Shown piece after piece: positions 22,168 through 34,319 of a stretch of 64,000 nucleotides of DNA. The DNA comes from Maniola hyperantus (taxonomy: Eukaryota > Arthropoda > Insecta > Lepidoptera > Nymphalidae). The translations under genes were made by a program, and so were the position numbers. Position 1 is the first letter of the stretch, and the number at the start of each line of letters is the position of its first letter. The stretch is from NCBI RefSeq assembly GCF_902806685.2, contig NC_048536.1:7068001-7132000 (forward strand), read 5' to 3'. The notes under the pieces were generated by a model, which saw nothing but the letters and a program-made list of their open reading frames with translations, was not told where the DNA came from and did no database searches.

Positions 22168-22446
22168 ATCATCATCATCATGATCAACCCATCGCCGGCT
22201 CACTACAGAGCACGGGTCTCCTCTCAGAGTGAGAAGGTGTTTGGCCATAGTCTACCACGCTGGTCAAGTGTGGATTGACAGACTTCACACACCTTTGAGA
22301 ACATTATGGAGAACTCTCAGGCATGCAGGTTTCCTCACGATGTTTTCCTTCACCGTTAAAGCAAGTGATATTTTAATTACTTAAAAACGCACATAACTCT
22401 GAAAAGTTAGAGGTGCGTGCCTCCTAACCACTAGGCTACCACAGCT
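22168..22446 (-). mobile_element. tRNA-derived SINE, head partly deleted
   Basis: An ATC run leads into GATCAACCCATCGCCGGCTC, then TTTGAGAACATTATGGAGAA, GGCATGCAGGTTTCCTCACG and CACCGTTAAAGCAAGTGATA. The plus-strand right end CCACTAGGCTACCAC is the reverse complement of box A. The box B stretch seen in the 14.4-kb copy is missing. Confidence 0.7.
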
Positions 22447-23590
22447 TCAATTTCGCAGTATAAATGACACCAATTGGGACGATAGTCTCAATAGGTATAT
22501 AAATCGATCTAAACTTTGATCGTAACATCACACCCACTCAGAAGGCATCAACATAGGATAAAATGAACGCGACTAATTAAGTGTACGCATGTGACGCACA
22601 TTCACATGTCAGTCCACAGAACGGCGCCGCCAATGCGACAAACACTCTGGAGCAGTTATCTCAGTATCGCATGGCTACGCCCGCTGTGACCGCCGTGTTT
22701 ATTTTTAGACTCGGGTGTACATTCACTATTGCGATGAAATTTTACAGCAATCGCTGCGGCTCGCCGCCCGCCGGAGCCGATACCGATGCCCCGAATGACA
22801 AGCTACCGCTATTTCATAAATGTCTGCTATTTTATGCGGGAATCTTCTTTTGGTCGACGCGCAATAATAATTCTTTTGTTCCCCTCCAGCCGCTTAGTCT
22901 TGCAGGATTCATTTTGTCCCTACACCAGCTTATTGCGGCAAAATTTTAACGAAGTTAATGTCCACAATTAATATTTGCTCTTGTAATTATTGTAGGTATA
23001 TTAGACTAACGTATATCACAAATATTAAGCGATAAACACTTGAAAAACTTTCCTTTGTTTATCCGAGATACGCATCGGTATACCTTGCGCGATCAGTCCC
23101 TTAGACATTGCTAGAAGTGGAAGAAAGCTGGAGACTCATAATTTAAAGTACATAATCCCGAAATGTGAGGTGACAGTTTTTTCATGTAAATGCTTAGTTA
23201 CCCCTGGATACATTTTCGTATTCAAATAAATAATAAGTACTAAAACCTTTTTCAATTATAAGTTCATATTAGTAAAAAGCAAATTAACCGCATGAGAGCG
23301 CAACCCTTTGGTATTTTTGGAACGGTTCACACGTCGCGAAAGCTAATATCCTTGTTCGTCAAAATGCCATTAGCCGCGTAGCGCGGTCTGCCTGTCAGAC
23401 TGAGATTTGGCTTGACTTAGTGACTGATTAGCGTCTGCTGCGGGCTGAAGGCTGCGACAGGTGGTCGGGTGTGTAGGGTGCCTGGCGCCTGACCCGTGAC
23501 CTCCTTCTGATTGATGTTTCCAACTTGCATTCGTTTCTTCTCTCTTGAAATATCACTTCGCTGTAATTCGCTTACATGTATCCCTTAAAT
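22447..23590. other. Unique DNA with a GC-richer island; no gene recognised
   Basis: 22581-22949 is an open 122-codon stretch with a GC-rich core (CGCTGCGGCTCGCCGCCCG) and motifs such as TTATTGCGGCAAAATTTTAA. The predicted peptide looks like no family I know, and I favour conserved regulatory DNA or chance. 23330-23520 is also GC-richer. I cannot support a gene. Confidence 0.35.
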
Positions 23591-23879
23591 GCGGGTCCAG
23601 ATTGGCGTAACGTGTAATGTAATGTACTTATCTTGAAATGTAACGTGAATAGTGTGGACGGCACACGAACTAAACGCGAATTCTGCGTGTGAACTGCACT
23701 ACATGACACACTACACTGATATGTACCTATCGCGAATCCTTTATCCAGAGCTGTTCCATTCAGTTCTTCGTAGAGGAGTTCACACGCAGAATTCGCGTTA
23801 AGTTCGTGTGCCGTCCACACTACATTCGCATTACACTTCACGATACATTACATTGCACGTTACATGAATCTAGATCCGC
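23591..23879. mobile_element. 289-bp foldback element (MITE)
   Basis: Long terminal inverted repeats begin GCGGGTCCAGATT at the left; the right end is the reverse complement of GCGGATCTAGATT. The inner ~40 bp of the arms are nearly perfect (left ~23652-23693, with GGACGGCACACGAACT and ACGCGAATTCTGCGTGTGAA). The loop is about 23694-23776. No transposase. No clear target duplication. Confidence 0.8.
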
Positions 23880-24400
23880 CTTTATGCTATACAAGACAAG
23901 TACAAATTAATCGTACATCGTAGATAGAACACGTACTCGTACAATTTTTTATAGTCCATGCCAAATGCCCATCGTATGTCAGATAACAATAAATAAAATT
24001 AATAACCCTCTTTAACTGGATGGTTTTTTGTACGTCTATACTTAACTTAAAAATTCTTTACAGACTTGTAATTACTTATGTACTTGAATTTTAGTTCTAA
24101 TTACTGTACATACAGTTACAACTTAAAGTGAACGCGTCGTCGTCGGTCGTAAGTAGGTATCTAACTAGCTACTTATAAAACAAAAAATTAAAATAACCAA
24201 AGTTTTTATTCGTCGTTTTTATAACTCGTGAGGCAGTTAAGTGGACAAATTATAATTGTTATTGTCTCCTATTTGCCGGAATGAGTATAATATTACAGTC
24301 GATATACAAGGTGTTAGATAAATAATGTTCGTAACATCGCATCGCGTTCGTAAAGTTAGGATCAATGGGTAGATGATATTATTATTAAAGTATTAAATAT

Positions 24401-24590
24401 ACCGGTCAAGTGCGAAAGGAAGTCGCATATGAAGGGTGGGCACGACCATCGTCCAAATATAATGCTAAAATACTTTTTAATTTAGTTTAATTTGCATGGC
24501 GGCCATTTTAAAATTCCTGTGAAAAAAATAACTGATAGACAGACGGATAGACGGACAGACAGGCGGACAACGCAGGAGTTCCGTAGGAGA
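24401..24590 (-). repeat. GGTTCCGTA-family repeat, minus strand
   Basis: Opens ACCGGTCAAGTGCGAAAGGA and closes with a GACAGACGG run and CAGGAGTTCCGTAGGAG. It also contains TTTGCATGGCGGCCATTTTA. Confidence 0.6.
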
Positions 24591-24757
24591 TTTGAAGCCT
24601 TAAAGAATTTGATTAAAACTCCAATGTGACAACCCTGCGAACAGCTGATCGCGGAAATGAGCCCGTAAAAACTTCTTTGATTTCGAGGGATTGTTTAGAT
24701 GTTAGTCAAATAGCCAGAGACTGCGAAAGAATCTACGGCACTAACTATATTTGGCAA

Positions 24758-24985
24758 CTAGCTTTTACTCGCGACTTCGTCCGCGTGGACTACACAAATT
24801 TCAAACCCCTATTTTACCCCCTTAGGGGTTGAATTTTCCAAAATCCTTTCTTAGCAGATGCTTACGTCATAATAGCTATCTGCATGCCAAATTTCAGCCC
24901 GATCCGTCCAGTAGTTTGAGCTGTGCGTTGATAGATCAGTCAGTCAGTCAGTCAGTCAGTCACCTTTTCCTTTTATATATTTAGA
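24758..24985 (-). mobile_element. Helitron-like element, family A
   Basis: Well-preserved copy: CTAGCTTTTACTCGCGACTT at the left, CCCCTTAGGGGTTGAATTTT in the body, six TCAG(T) units, then CACCTTTTCC and ending TATATATTTAGA before a host T. By Helitron convention it lies on the minus strand (TC at 24985, CTAG at 24758). Confidence 0.85.
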
Positions 24986-26192
24986 TACATATCTCATTTT
25001 GTCATGTCATACAATTTATCAAACACGCTGTATTTATTAAATCTGCTCATCGCTAAAATGTCAAACGTCTATCATACCGGAGTGGTCCCACGCCTAGCGC
25101 CTAGCCCGCAGTCTAATAACGCGAGGTCAAGTCACATCTCATGCATATTCACGGGCTGGCGGTTCATCTGTAACGGTCCTGCGACCGGTTGTATGAGCTC
25201 ATTGTTGCATGTATCCGTCCATATGGCTTAGCCGTACGACACGACGCTGGCGCCCGTGCACTCTTTACTGTTTCTCGAAAAAAATCGCCACGACATGCGC
25301 TAATAGAGCTGATTAACCGGTCTTACCGCTTTTAGTTTTACTGAGATATATTCGCTGTGTACATTTCCTACCACATTTAGACACCAAGACGTGTTTTTTA
25401 GAATTTAGACTTTAAATTAGTGATTAGATTCGATCCTAAACTTTACATTTATTACAGCAAAACAAATTTTTACATAATATTTTCCATTGTTACTTTATGG
25501 CTTATGCTTCCAATGTTTTTGCAATTTCATCCCTGTCCGTAGAGGCGAGTTATTAAGATTATAATAGCGGGGTCAGTTGTTAAACGCCGGTAGATATTTA
25601 TATTATAATTAGGTGCCAGCGACAGTCGGCCGGCCGTGAGGGTGCATGTGTAATACAAAAGTATTTTTTTTTCTTTTACACCGAATATTATAACATTAGG
25701 GCTAATAAGCATAAAGAAACATTGTTAGCGAAATGAGAAATTCCGCTCGCTGAGTTTTACTTTTTTCCATAAAGAACTTAAAAGAACTAATTATAATGCT
25801 GGTTATTTTTTAACAATGTGGCGCGAAAGGGCTCAAATATTTAAAAAAAATTTAACACGCTGATATCTGTAGATTGTAAATCATTTCGATGTCATAGTTA
25901 AATAAGATTGAGCGCTTTTAGTAAATGCTAACACATTTTTTATGTCTACGTTTCATCATCATACAAGTTCTTATAATGTATCTAAGCTTCGCCCTCATTT
26001 ACGAGTACATTCCTTAAATTCATTATTTTTGTTCCTTGATCATAATTTGAAATAGACAGTAATTATTATTATCGTTGAACGTTTATTGACGTATTCTCGA
26101 GATTATCTGCATTAAAACAGACCGTAAACTTAACCGTTATCTCCATTAAAAATATGCGAAATAATAAAACTGTCAAGTGTTTTATTGATCTA
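24986..26192. other. Unique DNA, no gene recognised
   Basis: 25050-25330 is GC-richer (CCGGAGTGGTCCCACGCCTA, CTGGCGCCCGTGC) and could be regulatory. Nothing coding recognised. Confidence 0.35.
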
Positions 26193-26421
26193 CTAGCTTA
26201 TGCTCGCGACTTCGTCTGCATGGACTACACAAATTTCAAACCCCTATTTCACCCCCTTAGGGGTTGAATTATCAAAAATCCTTTCTTAGCGGATGCCTAT
26301 GTCATAATAGCTATCTGCATGCCAAATTTCAGCCCGATCCGTCCAGTAGTTTGAGCTGTGCGTTGATAGATCAGTCAGTCGGTCAGTCAGTCAGTCACCT
26401 TTTCCTTTTATATTATTTAGA
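26193..26421 (-). mobile_element. Helitron-like element, family A
   Basis: Very similar to the copy at 24758. Opens CTAGCTTATGCTCGCGACTT, ends TTATATTATTTAGA and is followed by a host T. Both ends fit the 5'-A|TC ... CTAG|T-3' rule of Helitron insertion. Confidence 0.85.
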
Positions 26422-26717
26422 TTTATTTATTTTCCCTTTTTTCATGAAATTTAACGTTTTATAATATAACTAGCTTTTGCCTGTGACAGCTGATTTCGTC
26501 CATTTAGAGTAAGAAGAAGACTAGGACTGGACCACTTCTGGCATAGTCCTGAGTCCTGTACCTGCCCGCTTCCTATCAAAATCATTTCAGCCATTTCGAA
26601 GATTAACGGAAGAACAGCCGGACAAATACTTAAAAATTGGGTGTTTTTATATCCTATAAATAACCATAATATGAGCTTAGTGAAAAGCAGCAATTTTGGA
26701 ATTGTAAATATATAGTA

Positions 26718-26860
26718 CGCGACAGGTCGAGGTGGCAATCGGGGAGGGAACACTCCGCACACCAGCACAGCCCCCGGTCTAACGGGCGAGCGCGGTTAAC
26801 GTGCAGATGTGCGGGACGTCTCCCCTCCTTATACCCCAATTGCCATCTCAACCTGTCGCG
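26718..26860. mobile_element. 143-bp GC-rich foldback element
   Basis: The left arm CGCGACAGGTCGAGG...CAATCGGGG and the reverse complement of the right end agree at 24 of 27 positions. The interior (AGCACAGCCCCCGG, GTGCGGGACGTCTCCCC) is GC-rich and also partly self-complementary. A truncated relative lies at 17691-17814. Predicted RNA or DNA would fold into a single long hairpin. Confidence 0.8.
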
Positions 26861-28457
26861 GAGTATACCTGCCCTTAAATTTTGAATGATATGCATGCAT
26901 ACATAAGCATCACATAACTTGTTACATCGGAAAAACTATCTTCTTCTTACTCTTAGCACATTTCATCTAAGCAGTAAAATACAGATGTTGCAGTAATGCA
27001 TTTTACATTTTGAAGGATCATTAAATTGCGCATTACACGGATCCGACGAGAGCCAATTAAAAAGAACTGTTAAGACGATGCTCGTAAACTGAAGTCGTGT
27101 TCTCAACTGATTAAAAACTGCTGTAATATTAGCGTGCATTCAATTTTATTTGAAATCGTTTTAGTACCAACTCTTTATTAAGTATAGCTCTCTTTATATA
27201 GCTGCTGAGTTTCACATTACATTGTGGTAATAATGTATGTTTATGATCTTATTGTAATTTTAAAGAATTCGTCAGTTACATTCACTCACATATCTGATTT
27301 CCGGCCCTCGATCAACAAAAGTTTCCAGCACTAACTCTAAACTGAAAGTAACTGAAAAAAACTGAAGTCGTGATTATCACAATGCAACAATTGAAAATAG
27401 GCCGATATTATAGCATTCTTACTGCAAGTGCATTTTAGCTAAGAGAGTGTGTGCTAATCAGAGGTGTACCCCATATACTGGGCTCTGGCTGTAACATAGG
27501 TAGTATCGCGAAAGATACGAGAGGTGATCGAAATTAGTCGTCACCCGAATTTCAGTCGTGACAATGGACGGTTGCTGTCCTCAGCGTGGACACCGCTTTG
27601 TTATACTAATCTCAACGCCTCATCCTTTGAACAGGACACTATTGTCCAGTGTCGCATGCCTGGGCTACGTTGACGGTGCCAGCGACAAAGATCTGCAAGA
27701 ACCGTCGAGAGATGATCTGGAGCCAATTCTCCCCTAACCACAGCGCCCCTCTGAGCACGCGTTGTATGTCGTAGTCTCCTTGGCGTTGCGTTCCGTCCAT
27801 GTATAAGGACGCCGGATGAGTTCAAAACTAGTCGGGCATACTCCGCCAAACAATGAGTTAAGCCGTCATACAAATTTATAGTCAGAGAACTCGTCACGGA
27901 AGATCATATCATATTTGTCTGAAATCTTTTGCAATCCTATCCAAAATTACATAGCCTTTGCTCGCAATCCTTGACACAGTTGTCTCTTTATAAATCTTTG
28001 CAGATAGCTTTTACCTATTGCTTAAAGCTGTATGTTCAGTGTTGGCATTAGCACGGACTGTAACTTTGTACTAGCAATTTATCCCTGTATATCAATCTCG
28101 GGTTACGCTTTTAGGATCTATAAATTAACACGTTAACTCCATCGGCTTTCAGTTAAACGTCAATTAACGTTAAATTGTAGGGAACATGAAAATTGAGACG
28201 AAGCCAATGTCAGTCTAGTAGCTGATACTTAGTTGTACGTAAAAGCAACAATTCCGAGTGGATGTTCAATCATGTTTTGATAAATAAATAATAAATTAAA
28301 GCTTGAATGGAGTGAGTTTAAGTAAGTAATGGTAATTTGAGTGAAGTGTTGCTTGGTTGTGAGAACACATCAGTCTGGATGGTTGGCCGATATTGGCCTT
28401 TTAGTTTCTTCGATGTTTCGGACTTTGGAGAGCGCGTAAGGTTATCAGTTCTGGTTA
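26861..28457. other. Unique DNA; GC-richer unexplained block at 27530-27900
   Basis: 27601-27897 is an open minus-strand frame of 98 codons, rich in Arg and less AT-rich than its flanks, with no recognisable domain and no splice or promoter context I can defend. A GTCGTCAC/GTGAC inverted motif lies at ~27537-27562. It could be a relic of an unknown repeat. The rest is AT-rich and featureless. Confidence 0.3.
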
Positions 28458-28679
28458 TCTTTAAATATATAAAAGGAAAAGGTGATTGACTGACTGACTG
28501 ACCTATCAACGCACAGCTCAAACTACTGGACGGATCGGGCTGAAATTTGGCATGCAGATAGCTATTATGACGTAGGCATGCGGTAAGAAAGGACTTTTGA
28601 AAATTCAACCCCTAACTGGATGAAATAGGGGTTTGAAATTTGTATAGTCCACGCGGACGAAGTCGCGAGTATAAGCTAA
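28458..28679 (+). mobile_element. Helitron-like element, family A
   Basis: Starts TC after a host A, then TATATAAAAGGAAAAGG, and ends GTCGCGAGTATAAGCTAA (CTAA still fits the CTRR rule). It sits between two diverged copies of a ~110-bp unique sequence (28340-28450 and 28700-28825). Confidence 0.8.
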
Positions 28680-28998
28680 AAATCAGTATAATAGGTTGAG
28701 GAAGCGTGGTTTCGTTGTGTTATCACATATCAGTCTAGGGTGTTGGGTAAGCATTTTCGATCCAGGTTGATACACATTGGCCATTTTGTTTCTTTCATGC
28801 ATTGGAGATCGCGTAATTATAAATTACTAATAACCCATTTACAATAGTTACATAATTGTGCGACTATTGTACCGGCGTCAAGGAGAAAGGCAATTTTAAT
28901 ACTAACCAATTGCTTGAATAAGAATTGTAACTCTTACCGTAAAACCGTCAGTTTATTTTATGATATACCTACACAGACTCATACACACAGCCTGACAT

Positions 28999-29150
28999 CG
29001 TCATCATCATAAACCCATCATCGGCTCACTACTGAGCTACCACGCTGCCTAAGTGTGGATTAACAGACATCACACATCTTTGTGGCACATCAACTCTCAG
29101 GCATGCAGGTTTCCTCACGATGTTCCCTTCACCGTTAAAGCAAATGATAC
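28999..29150 (-). mobile_element. tRNA-derived SINE, truncated
   Basis: Shares an ATC-run start, CCCATCATCGGCTCACTACT, CAGGCATGCAGGTTTCCTC and CACCGTTAAAGCAAATGATA with the 22.2-kb copy. The tRNA head is missing. Confidence 0.7.
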
Positions 29151-29549
29151 ATAATATTCATGATTCGTCATACTTATTTTAATAGATCATATATAAGTTT
29201 CCTCAAATTTTCCTTATATATTGAATGGAAAATTATGAACTTATTGATGCCAGTCCTTGTGTGCTTATAGGTAGGCAATTCTTATCAAGGAAAATGTTGA
29301 AGAAAATTATTGCGTATATCACCAACTGCAATGAGTTCGTTGTCATTATTCGCTCATGAATCATTGGATACGTCTTTGATAAAATAATTCTGAGTAACGG
29401 AATGTTTATTTTTGTTTCACTCATAGTGCGAACGCGGCCTTAATCAGCTCTGGGAAATTAAGCTGCCGATTCAGAATATTATCGTTGAAGTCACTTAAAC
29501 AAATAAGTACATTAGGCTACCTAACCTTTGATATTATCTGAATAGAATT

Positions 29550-30055
29550 TCGGTCACGGCAGCCAATCTCCATTGGTATTAGCCGTCGGCTCGGATGATA
29601 TTACAGTGCACAAGTGTATGCACAAACACGGACGCACTGTCTATTCCCTCACTCCCATAGCCTGATGGGAGGAGGACAGATCAGGCGCAGGACGAATCCG
29701 GGCAGCACCTATTGAGAATTTCCTAACCGAAAAACCCAATATCTAACTATTTTTGGCCCAACCGGGGATCAAACCCAGGACATGTGGTCGACATCCAGTC
29801 CACTCTTATAAAACGTTTCTGATACGAACCACTAAGGTGTGGAATGCCCTTTTCTGACGCGTCCGTGTTTCCTGCCAAGGCAAGAGTGAATAGACAACTT
29901 CTAGGCAAGTGTCCCCAATCCAGACCGTATGAGGTCTGATTGATTTTATTGGGTATGATTGTCGTCAAGCGCAATCCTATCTCGCAATAAAAAAAACGCC
30001 CGTCCTACGCAGTTGAACTTGCTAACCACTAGAGTTAGACCAACGAGGCCTATGC
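29550..30055 (-). mobile_element. tRNA-derived SINE split by a LINE fragment
   Basis: The body (29550-29809) contains TCCCTCACTCCCATAGCCTG and ACCGGGGATCAAACCCAGGA, the latter reading as box B on the minus strand. The tRNA-like head with box A appears only at 30000-30055 (GCTAACCACTAGAGTTAGAC). Between them, 29810-29999 is a plus-strand LINE end. Confidence 0.55.
29810..29999 (+). pseudogene. LINE reverse-transcriptase C-terminal remnant
   Basis: Conceptual reading near the start gives TKVWNAL, which resembles the C-terminal VWNALP motif common in insect non-LTR polyproteins, followed by stops and frameshifts. It ends in an AATAAAAAAAA tail. Decayed and inactive. Confidence 0.55.
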
Positions 30056-30360
30056 AACCTATTAGAATTTAGAATATGTACATAGTGAACGGAAGGAATT
30101 AAATAACAAGCCATAAACTCGTTTCAATATAAATGAAATTCAATATTTGCATTGGACATCCAATACCGACACTGTATCATAGGTTGCATAGCGTTTAGTG
30201 ACGGGAATTGTACAATCACACGATCGCACGTTCTCACTTTAATTAATCCTTGATAATTATGCTGCTATTTCATACTGTCGAACCGGTGACTCAAAACTTC
30301 ATTATATCTCTACGCTTGCTTTTTAATCATTTAAATCAAGCACTTTTTCCCTCACTTTCC

Positions 30361-30612
30361 GTACCTACCTAATAATGGGAATACGGAACTCTTATAGGAC
30401 CACTTTGTTATCCTCTATGTCTGTCACAACCCTTTTGTCTCAGAAACGGCTTGACATATCAAATTTGAAGTGTTTTAGGGTTCCGTACCTCAAAAGGAAA
30501 AAGGAAACTTATAGGATCATTCGTTGTCTGTTTGTCTGCCTGTCAAGAAACATCGCCCTCACAACAAACCCTCGCTGCGCGAGCCTGGCTCGCACTTGGC
30601 CAGTTTTTTAAA
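30361..30612 (+). repeat. GGTTCCGTA-family repeat, one partial and one short copy
   Basis: A partial copy at ~30361-30470 (AATACGGAACTCTTATAGGA) is followed by a shorter complete one (TTTTAGGGTTCCGTACCTCA to GGCTCGCACTTGGCCAGTTT). Confidence 0.6.
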
Positions 30613-32814
30613 CCTTAAACATTAACATGAAGATGAAACCTCAAATGTTATGTTTTGTTGCGGTTTCAATAAAAGTTTTCCTTGAAGGTAATATAAATTA
30701 TGTAATATTTCAAACATTGCGCTCTTGAGTGTGAAATAAAATGGCATTTCATTAATAGTTAAATTTTTTAATGTTTCCGTTGAGAAGACAGAATTCTTTC
30801 AAAAATGTGTTTTTCTAAAATCCTTTCCTTCCGGGGACTGCTGCATACATGACCCCGCCGTCGTCGTTAGGTTCAGTTCTTAAATGTTAATTATAATGAA
30901 AGTCTTACAACCGCTGCTGGCAGAGACTTGCACTTCTCGCGGGCTTACGAGAGGCTAACTTAGTTCAGGAACTAACAAAGTGGTTGCATTAATTACTCAA
31001 ATTAGAACAAGGTTGGTTTCAATATTGGCCGCTTACACTAAATATTTCATGAAACAAGGCACACTATAATATTAAATATCTGAAATATACCGTACCCAAA
31101 CCAATCCTATATGTTGCGAACTCATGGCACTTACTTACCTATATGACAAATCAGTACCTACCACCAGTTCGGAAAGCAGATTCTACTAACAGAAACGCAG
31201 CACTTGCCCTCTAGATATAACATTCGTAGTTTTTATGCCAAGATATGAAATTAATTTATATTAGTTGTTCAAACACGTTTAAAATTAATTTTATCTGTAA
31301 TGAAATTACTTTCAATATAACAGAGACATAAAGATTTGGCATGTGTTGCGCCCCAAATTTAGAGGCGAGATATTGTTTAATTCATCAACATATTTTGTAA
31401 CGTAAAGGATGCCTGTACCCTACTTCCCCATACAGTACAAAGTGTGCCAAAATTGTTTGGGTCGTTAACCCAAAAATGCTTGTGTGATATAATGCTTTAA
31501 TTAAATTCCTAGATTTAATTACGCGATATTTTGTTAATGGTCTGTTAATTTTTTAATTATGTACCATTTATGGATAAATGACACTGTACTTACTACATAA
31601 TTTTGAGGGAAAGTGACCTTATGTAAGTAGTGTTTTATGACGCCATATATATCCTAATAAAGTAGCGAGCCAAACCAGTGTAGCTTGCACTGGGTAGGAT
31701 ATCCTAGTCATTCCTAGGTTACGTGGCCTGTTTGGCGTTTGCATACGGAACTAAAACCCTAGACTATGTAGTCAAAGCAAAAAAAAACTAAGTAAGCAGG
31801 CGATGGAAAGAAGTATGGTTTAAGTATCTCTATTTCTTGAGTATCAGAAATGATTCGTAGAAAAATCCAACTAAACGAAGTAAAGCTGAAATGGAAATCT
31901 AGGCAATTAGGAACTTTAGGCAATGGCAATCTGCAAATTCAAATTCGCGTCATAGGAACGATGCAGCAGTGGTAGGTACCTGCTCTCTAAACACGCGCGG
32001 AGTCCTCAATTTTGAAAATCTCTATATGAAACATTTATATCTAGTAGTCGGTAGGACGTCCATCTATTAAGTAAACTAGCGAAGATAATAATAATTTAAG
32101 TTGCTTGTACTGACCTATTACAATGTTGTAGTATATTCCTGCTAATATATGACCGTCGCAACACGCAAGGAATTACGAAATGTTCCATGCGGTTATGATA
32201 GTGTCGTTCTATACATATTTAGAAACCTGCGCTGGTCGGTGCAGTGTTATTTAATCCACGACCCATTTGCGGTCAAGCACGCTAGACGCTCAACCTCACC
32301 GGCGGCGCGGCGCGGTAATCCTAAACCTGTTTTAAGGTTAATTCACGTTGCAATTGTCTTGTGTAGGTACCCGTCGGAGCCCAACGTACTAACATCCTCT
32401 GGTCTTTCAAGGTTGGATGTGAAAGTAATTTGAAAGTACTCGACCCTTGTGTTTCGACATAAAAACGATCGACTTATAGTGACAATCTTTCTGGCACAGT
32501 GATGCGGCTGCTACTCTCAAAAAGTTCCCACGAGATATTTATAAAAAAAAAATAGGGCGCATATTTATAAAAAGAGTGAATAGGCACCTTCTAGGCAAAC
32601 GCGTCCCATCTTATACCTACCACATAATCACTTCCCATCAGGTGTGATCGCGGTCATCGAGCATCAGATATTTAATTTATGTTTATTGGTTTTTGTGAAT
32701 GCTGTACTAAATACTTGCGATAGTTTGTTTAAAAAATACCTAATAAGAACACAGAATGTCTTTCCAAACCGGTGAATTCATGATGCCCGGACAAAATATC
32801 GCTAGACACATTAA
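30613..32814. other. Unique AT-rich DNA, no gene recognised
   Basis: 32560-32670 is a LINE-tail scrap (GAGTGAATAGGCACCTTCTA and CTTCCCATCAGGTGTGATCG). 32240-32330 is locally GC-richer (CACCGGCGGCGCGGCGCGG). Nothing coding is recognised. Confidence 0.35.
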
Positions 32815-33012
32815 TATATCTATAATATAAAAATGAATCACTAAATGTGTTGCTCATCGCAAGTCTCGAGAACAGCTGAACCGATTTCGCTAATTCTTTT
32901 TTTATAATATTCCTTGAAGTACGGGGATGGTTCTTACGTAGAAAAAAAATTAATTCAACCTCCCCCTCAATTTCTAAACTCCACCCGAACGAAGCAGGGG
33001 CAGGTCAGCGAG
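32815..33012 (+). repeat. Interspersed repeat with AGCTGAACCGATTTCGCTAA landmark
   Basis: Starts near CTATAATATAAAAATGAATC, has ATATTCCTTGAAGTACGGGG and ends GAACGAAGCAGGGGCAGG. It resembles a widespread lepidopteran short repeat; class unknown. Confidence 0.5.
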
Positions 33013-34319
33013 TTAAAAATAAAAGAGGTGTAAACTGCTCTTTTCCATAAGGTACTTACTTCACTTAATTAAGTTTTAATTAACAATCTTAGGTTAAACG
33101 CTTTAGCTCGTCATGGTTAGCGCTTTCATTATTTATACATTATTTTCGTAATGAAACCATATCCAAAGTACAGGGACTAGTGATGGGCAACTTGAGCTTT
33201 TGTCGTGAATCCATTTCCTTATCGATAAAATTTATTATTTCAAATGAATTGTTATCGCACTTATAATTTATTATTATCTCTGACAGAAGTCACGTGATCG
33301 TTGCGTCAACATTTTGTGTCGGAAGTATAAATATGAGCGGTTGATGAATTTTAAGGCAGTCTGTGTTCAGATGCAGACTCATTCGACTATTAAATGCTTT
33401 GCGTTTAGGTCATTTTAATTGATTGGTTGTAGTAGTAATTTTGTGCCCTGATCAGGTTAATGTTGTAGTTAGGTTAGTTTAAAGATTAAACCTCTCGGTA
33501 AGCTCTGCGCGTGTGACCAATGTCTGCGCGCAAGTTTAAAGGAGAGGACAGTCCAATAACCAATCCAAAATAGCTTATAATGCCCTGCCTTTCTGTCTAA
33601 CTTTTTAACTCACTTCTGGTACCCTTTTAGAATCCAAACATCTATGCATATGTAGACAGGAACCTACAAATGCATAGATTCTAGAGCTTAGAGTTACCGT
33701 ATTTCAGACATCAACTTCGACTAACAAACTAAAGCAAAACCTTGTACAAAAAGTTGCAGGTTCGCAATTTTTCCTTTGAACTATTACCCTGACATCCGCT
33801 TAAAACGACTTACAATAGTGTGTTACAACTGTCGATAAGTAACGATTATATCTAAGACAAAAGCCGCTAACCGGGTAAAAGTAATCTGCAAGTGTAAAGT
33901 CGGTCTCTTTGCGTAATAGGCTTGTAGCTACTTATACAGGTAATAGTCGTACTGTACTGTACGCTTAGTATAAGATTTCACGTTTCACCAAACGTTGCTA
34001 GAATTCGAGAGTCGAAACACAATACCGTCAAAGTAAAATGGACCTAAAGAGCCTTGAATTGAAGTCAAAAACTTAATGCCACTGATTTTAATATCGCAAC
34101 TTTTCCGCTTGGAGCGCTGGCTGTAGATGTGTAGACAAACTTGAGCTTAAAAACATGGCATTTAAGTTCCAGTTTAATATAATGCGGAAGGTTTTCGAAT
34201 ACTATCAACGTTAGTGAGACATCAAATCTCGTACTAAGCGTAGTTTTGTACGAATATACGGGTAGCTGGCAAAGCCTACAGAGTTTTATTTTAAAATAGA
34301 ATGATCAAAATTGTCAACC
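33013..34319. other. Unique DNA, no gene recognised
   Basis: AT-rich and without recognisable repeats or coding signals. A TATAAATA lies near 33326 (GTCGGAAGTATAAATATGAG), with no accompanying gene evidence. Confidence 0.35.

Noticed and set aside
22581..22949. 122-codon open frame, the longest outside the retrotransposon after the 140-codon GC-rich frame
   Set aside because: No recognisable domain and no promoter or splice context; peptide composition not convincing. Kept only as part of a possible regulatory island.
24937..24960. TCAG tandem run as a CRISPR-like or microsatellite locus
   Set aside because: It is the internal simple-repeat segment of the family A element and recurs in each copy; there are no spacers.
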